Of a stretch of 23,512 nt of DNA, positions 23,490-23,512 are shown piece by piece (position 1 is the stretch's first letter; each line of letters begins with the position of its first letter). Below the pieces are notes generated by a model. The model had not been told where the DNA came from and did not search any database. It was given only the letters and a program-made list of their open reading frames with translations. The translations under genes and the position numbers were made by a program. Location: NCBI GenBank assembly GCA_903857815.1, contig CAIOGK010000002.1, forward strand, positions 1 to 23,512. The letters are read 5' to 3'. Origin of the DNA: Candidatus Falkowiibacteriota bacterium (GTDB lineage: Bacteria > Patescibacteriota > Patescibacteriia > Patescibacteriales > UBA12465).

Positions 23490-23512
23490 AAAGAATTAAT
23501 AATCATGTAAAA

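Noticed and set aside
1..23512. CRISPR array, insertion sequence, prophage or defence island
   Set aside because: No spaced direct repeats, transposase, integrase, terminal inverted repeats or known defence genes are visible; composition and gene content are housekeeping.

Overview
The window is AT-rich, densely packed and almost entirely single-stranded: every protein gene except clpP is on the minus strand. The combination suggests a Patescibacteria (Candidate Phyla Radiation) genome, probably of the Parcubacteria group. The supporting signs are very short intergenic gaps, an anaerobic NrdD/NrdG/NrdR set, a TraD-like ATPase with a CxxC-x17-CxxC zinc knuckle, and no Shine-Dalgarno sequence at any start. 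This placement is an inference from gene content, not a phylogeny.

Layout, left to right. (1) 1-2216 minus: ftsX (only its first codons), ftsE and an RlpA-like/D,D-carboxypeptidase fusion, a cell-wall and division unit. (2) 2230-2434 plus: a promoter and two tRNA genes, Gly(CCC) and Thr(CGT). (3) 2458-10906 minus: a long run read nrdR, nrdD, a 46-residue glycyl-radical peptide, nrdG, a small membrane protein, a TraD-like ATPase, a DEDDh exonuclease, a family 2 glycosyltransferase, and ftsB, which has its own promoter. (4) 11143-14199 minus: a copper-type P-type ATPase with an unusual repeated C-terminal domain. (5) 14337-16810 minus: ftsA-ftsZ. (6) 16921-20025 minus: an O-antigen-ligase-like/TPR membrane protein followed by a prepilin peptidase. 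(7) 20095-22610 minus: secD-secF. (8) 22823-23407 plus: clpP.

The most striking point is the class III ribonucleotide reductase. The 686-residue NrdD ends just after its zinc site and lacks the C-terminal glycyl-radical segment. That segment (RVVGW) is encoded 107 bp downstream as a separate 46-residue ORF, with its own promoter and leader hairpin, directly ahead of the activase gene nrdG. Two NrdR-box-like palindromes 32 bp apart lie just downstream of a strong predicted promoter ahead of nrdR, so the regulator probably controls its own operon.

Many transcription signals are readable because sigma70-type hexamers with 17-18 bp spacing recur before most units. Two promoters place the start site on the A of the ATG (ftsB and the ligase/TPR gene), implying leaderless mRNAs. 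Good intrinsic terminators follow copA, ftsZ, secF and clpP. No CRISPR array, insertion sequence, prophage or rRNA is visible, and no stretch longer than 300 bp lacks a gene.
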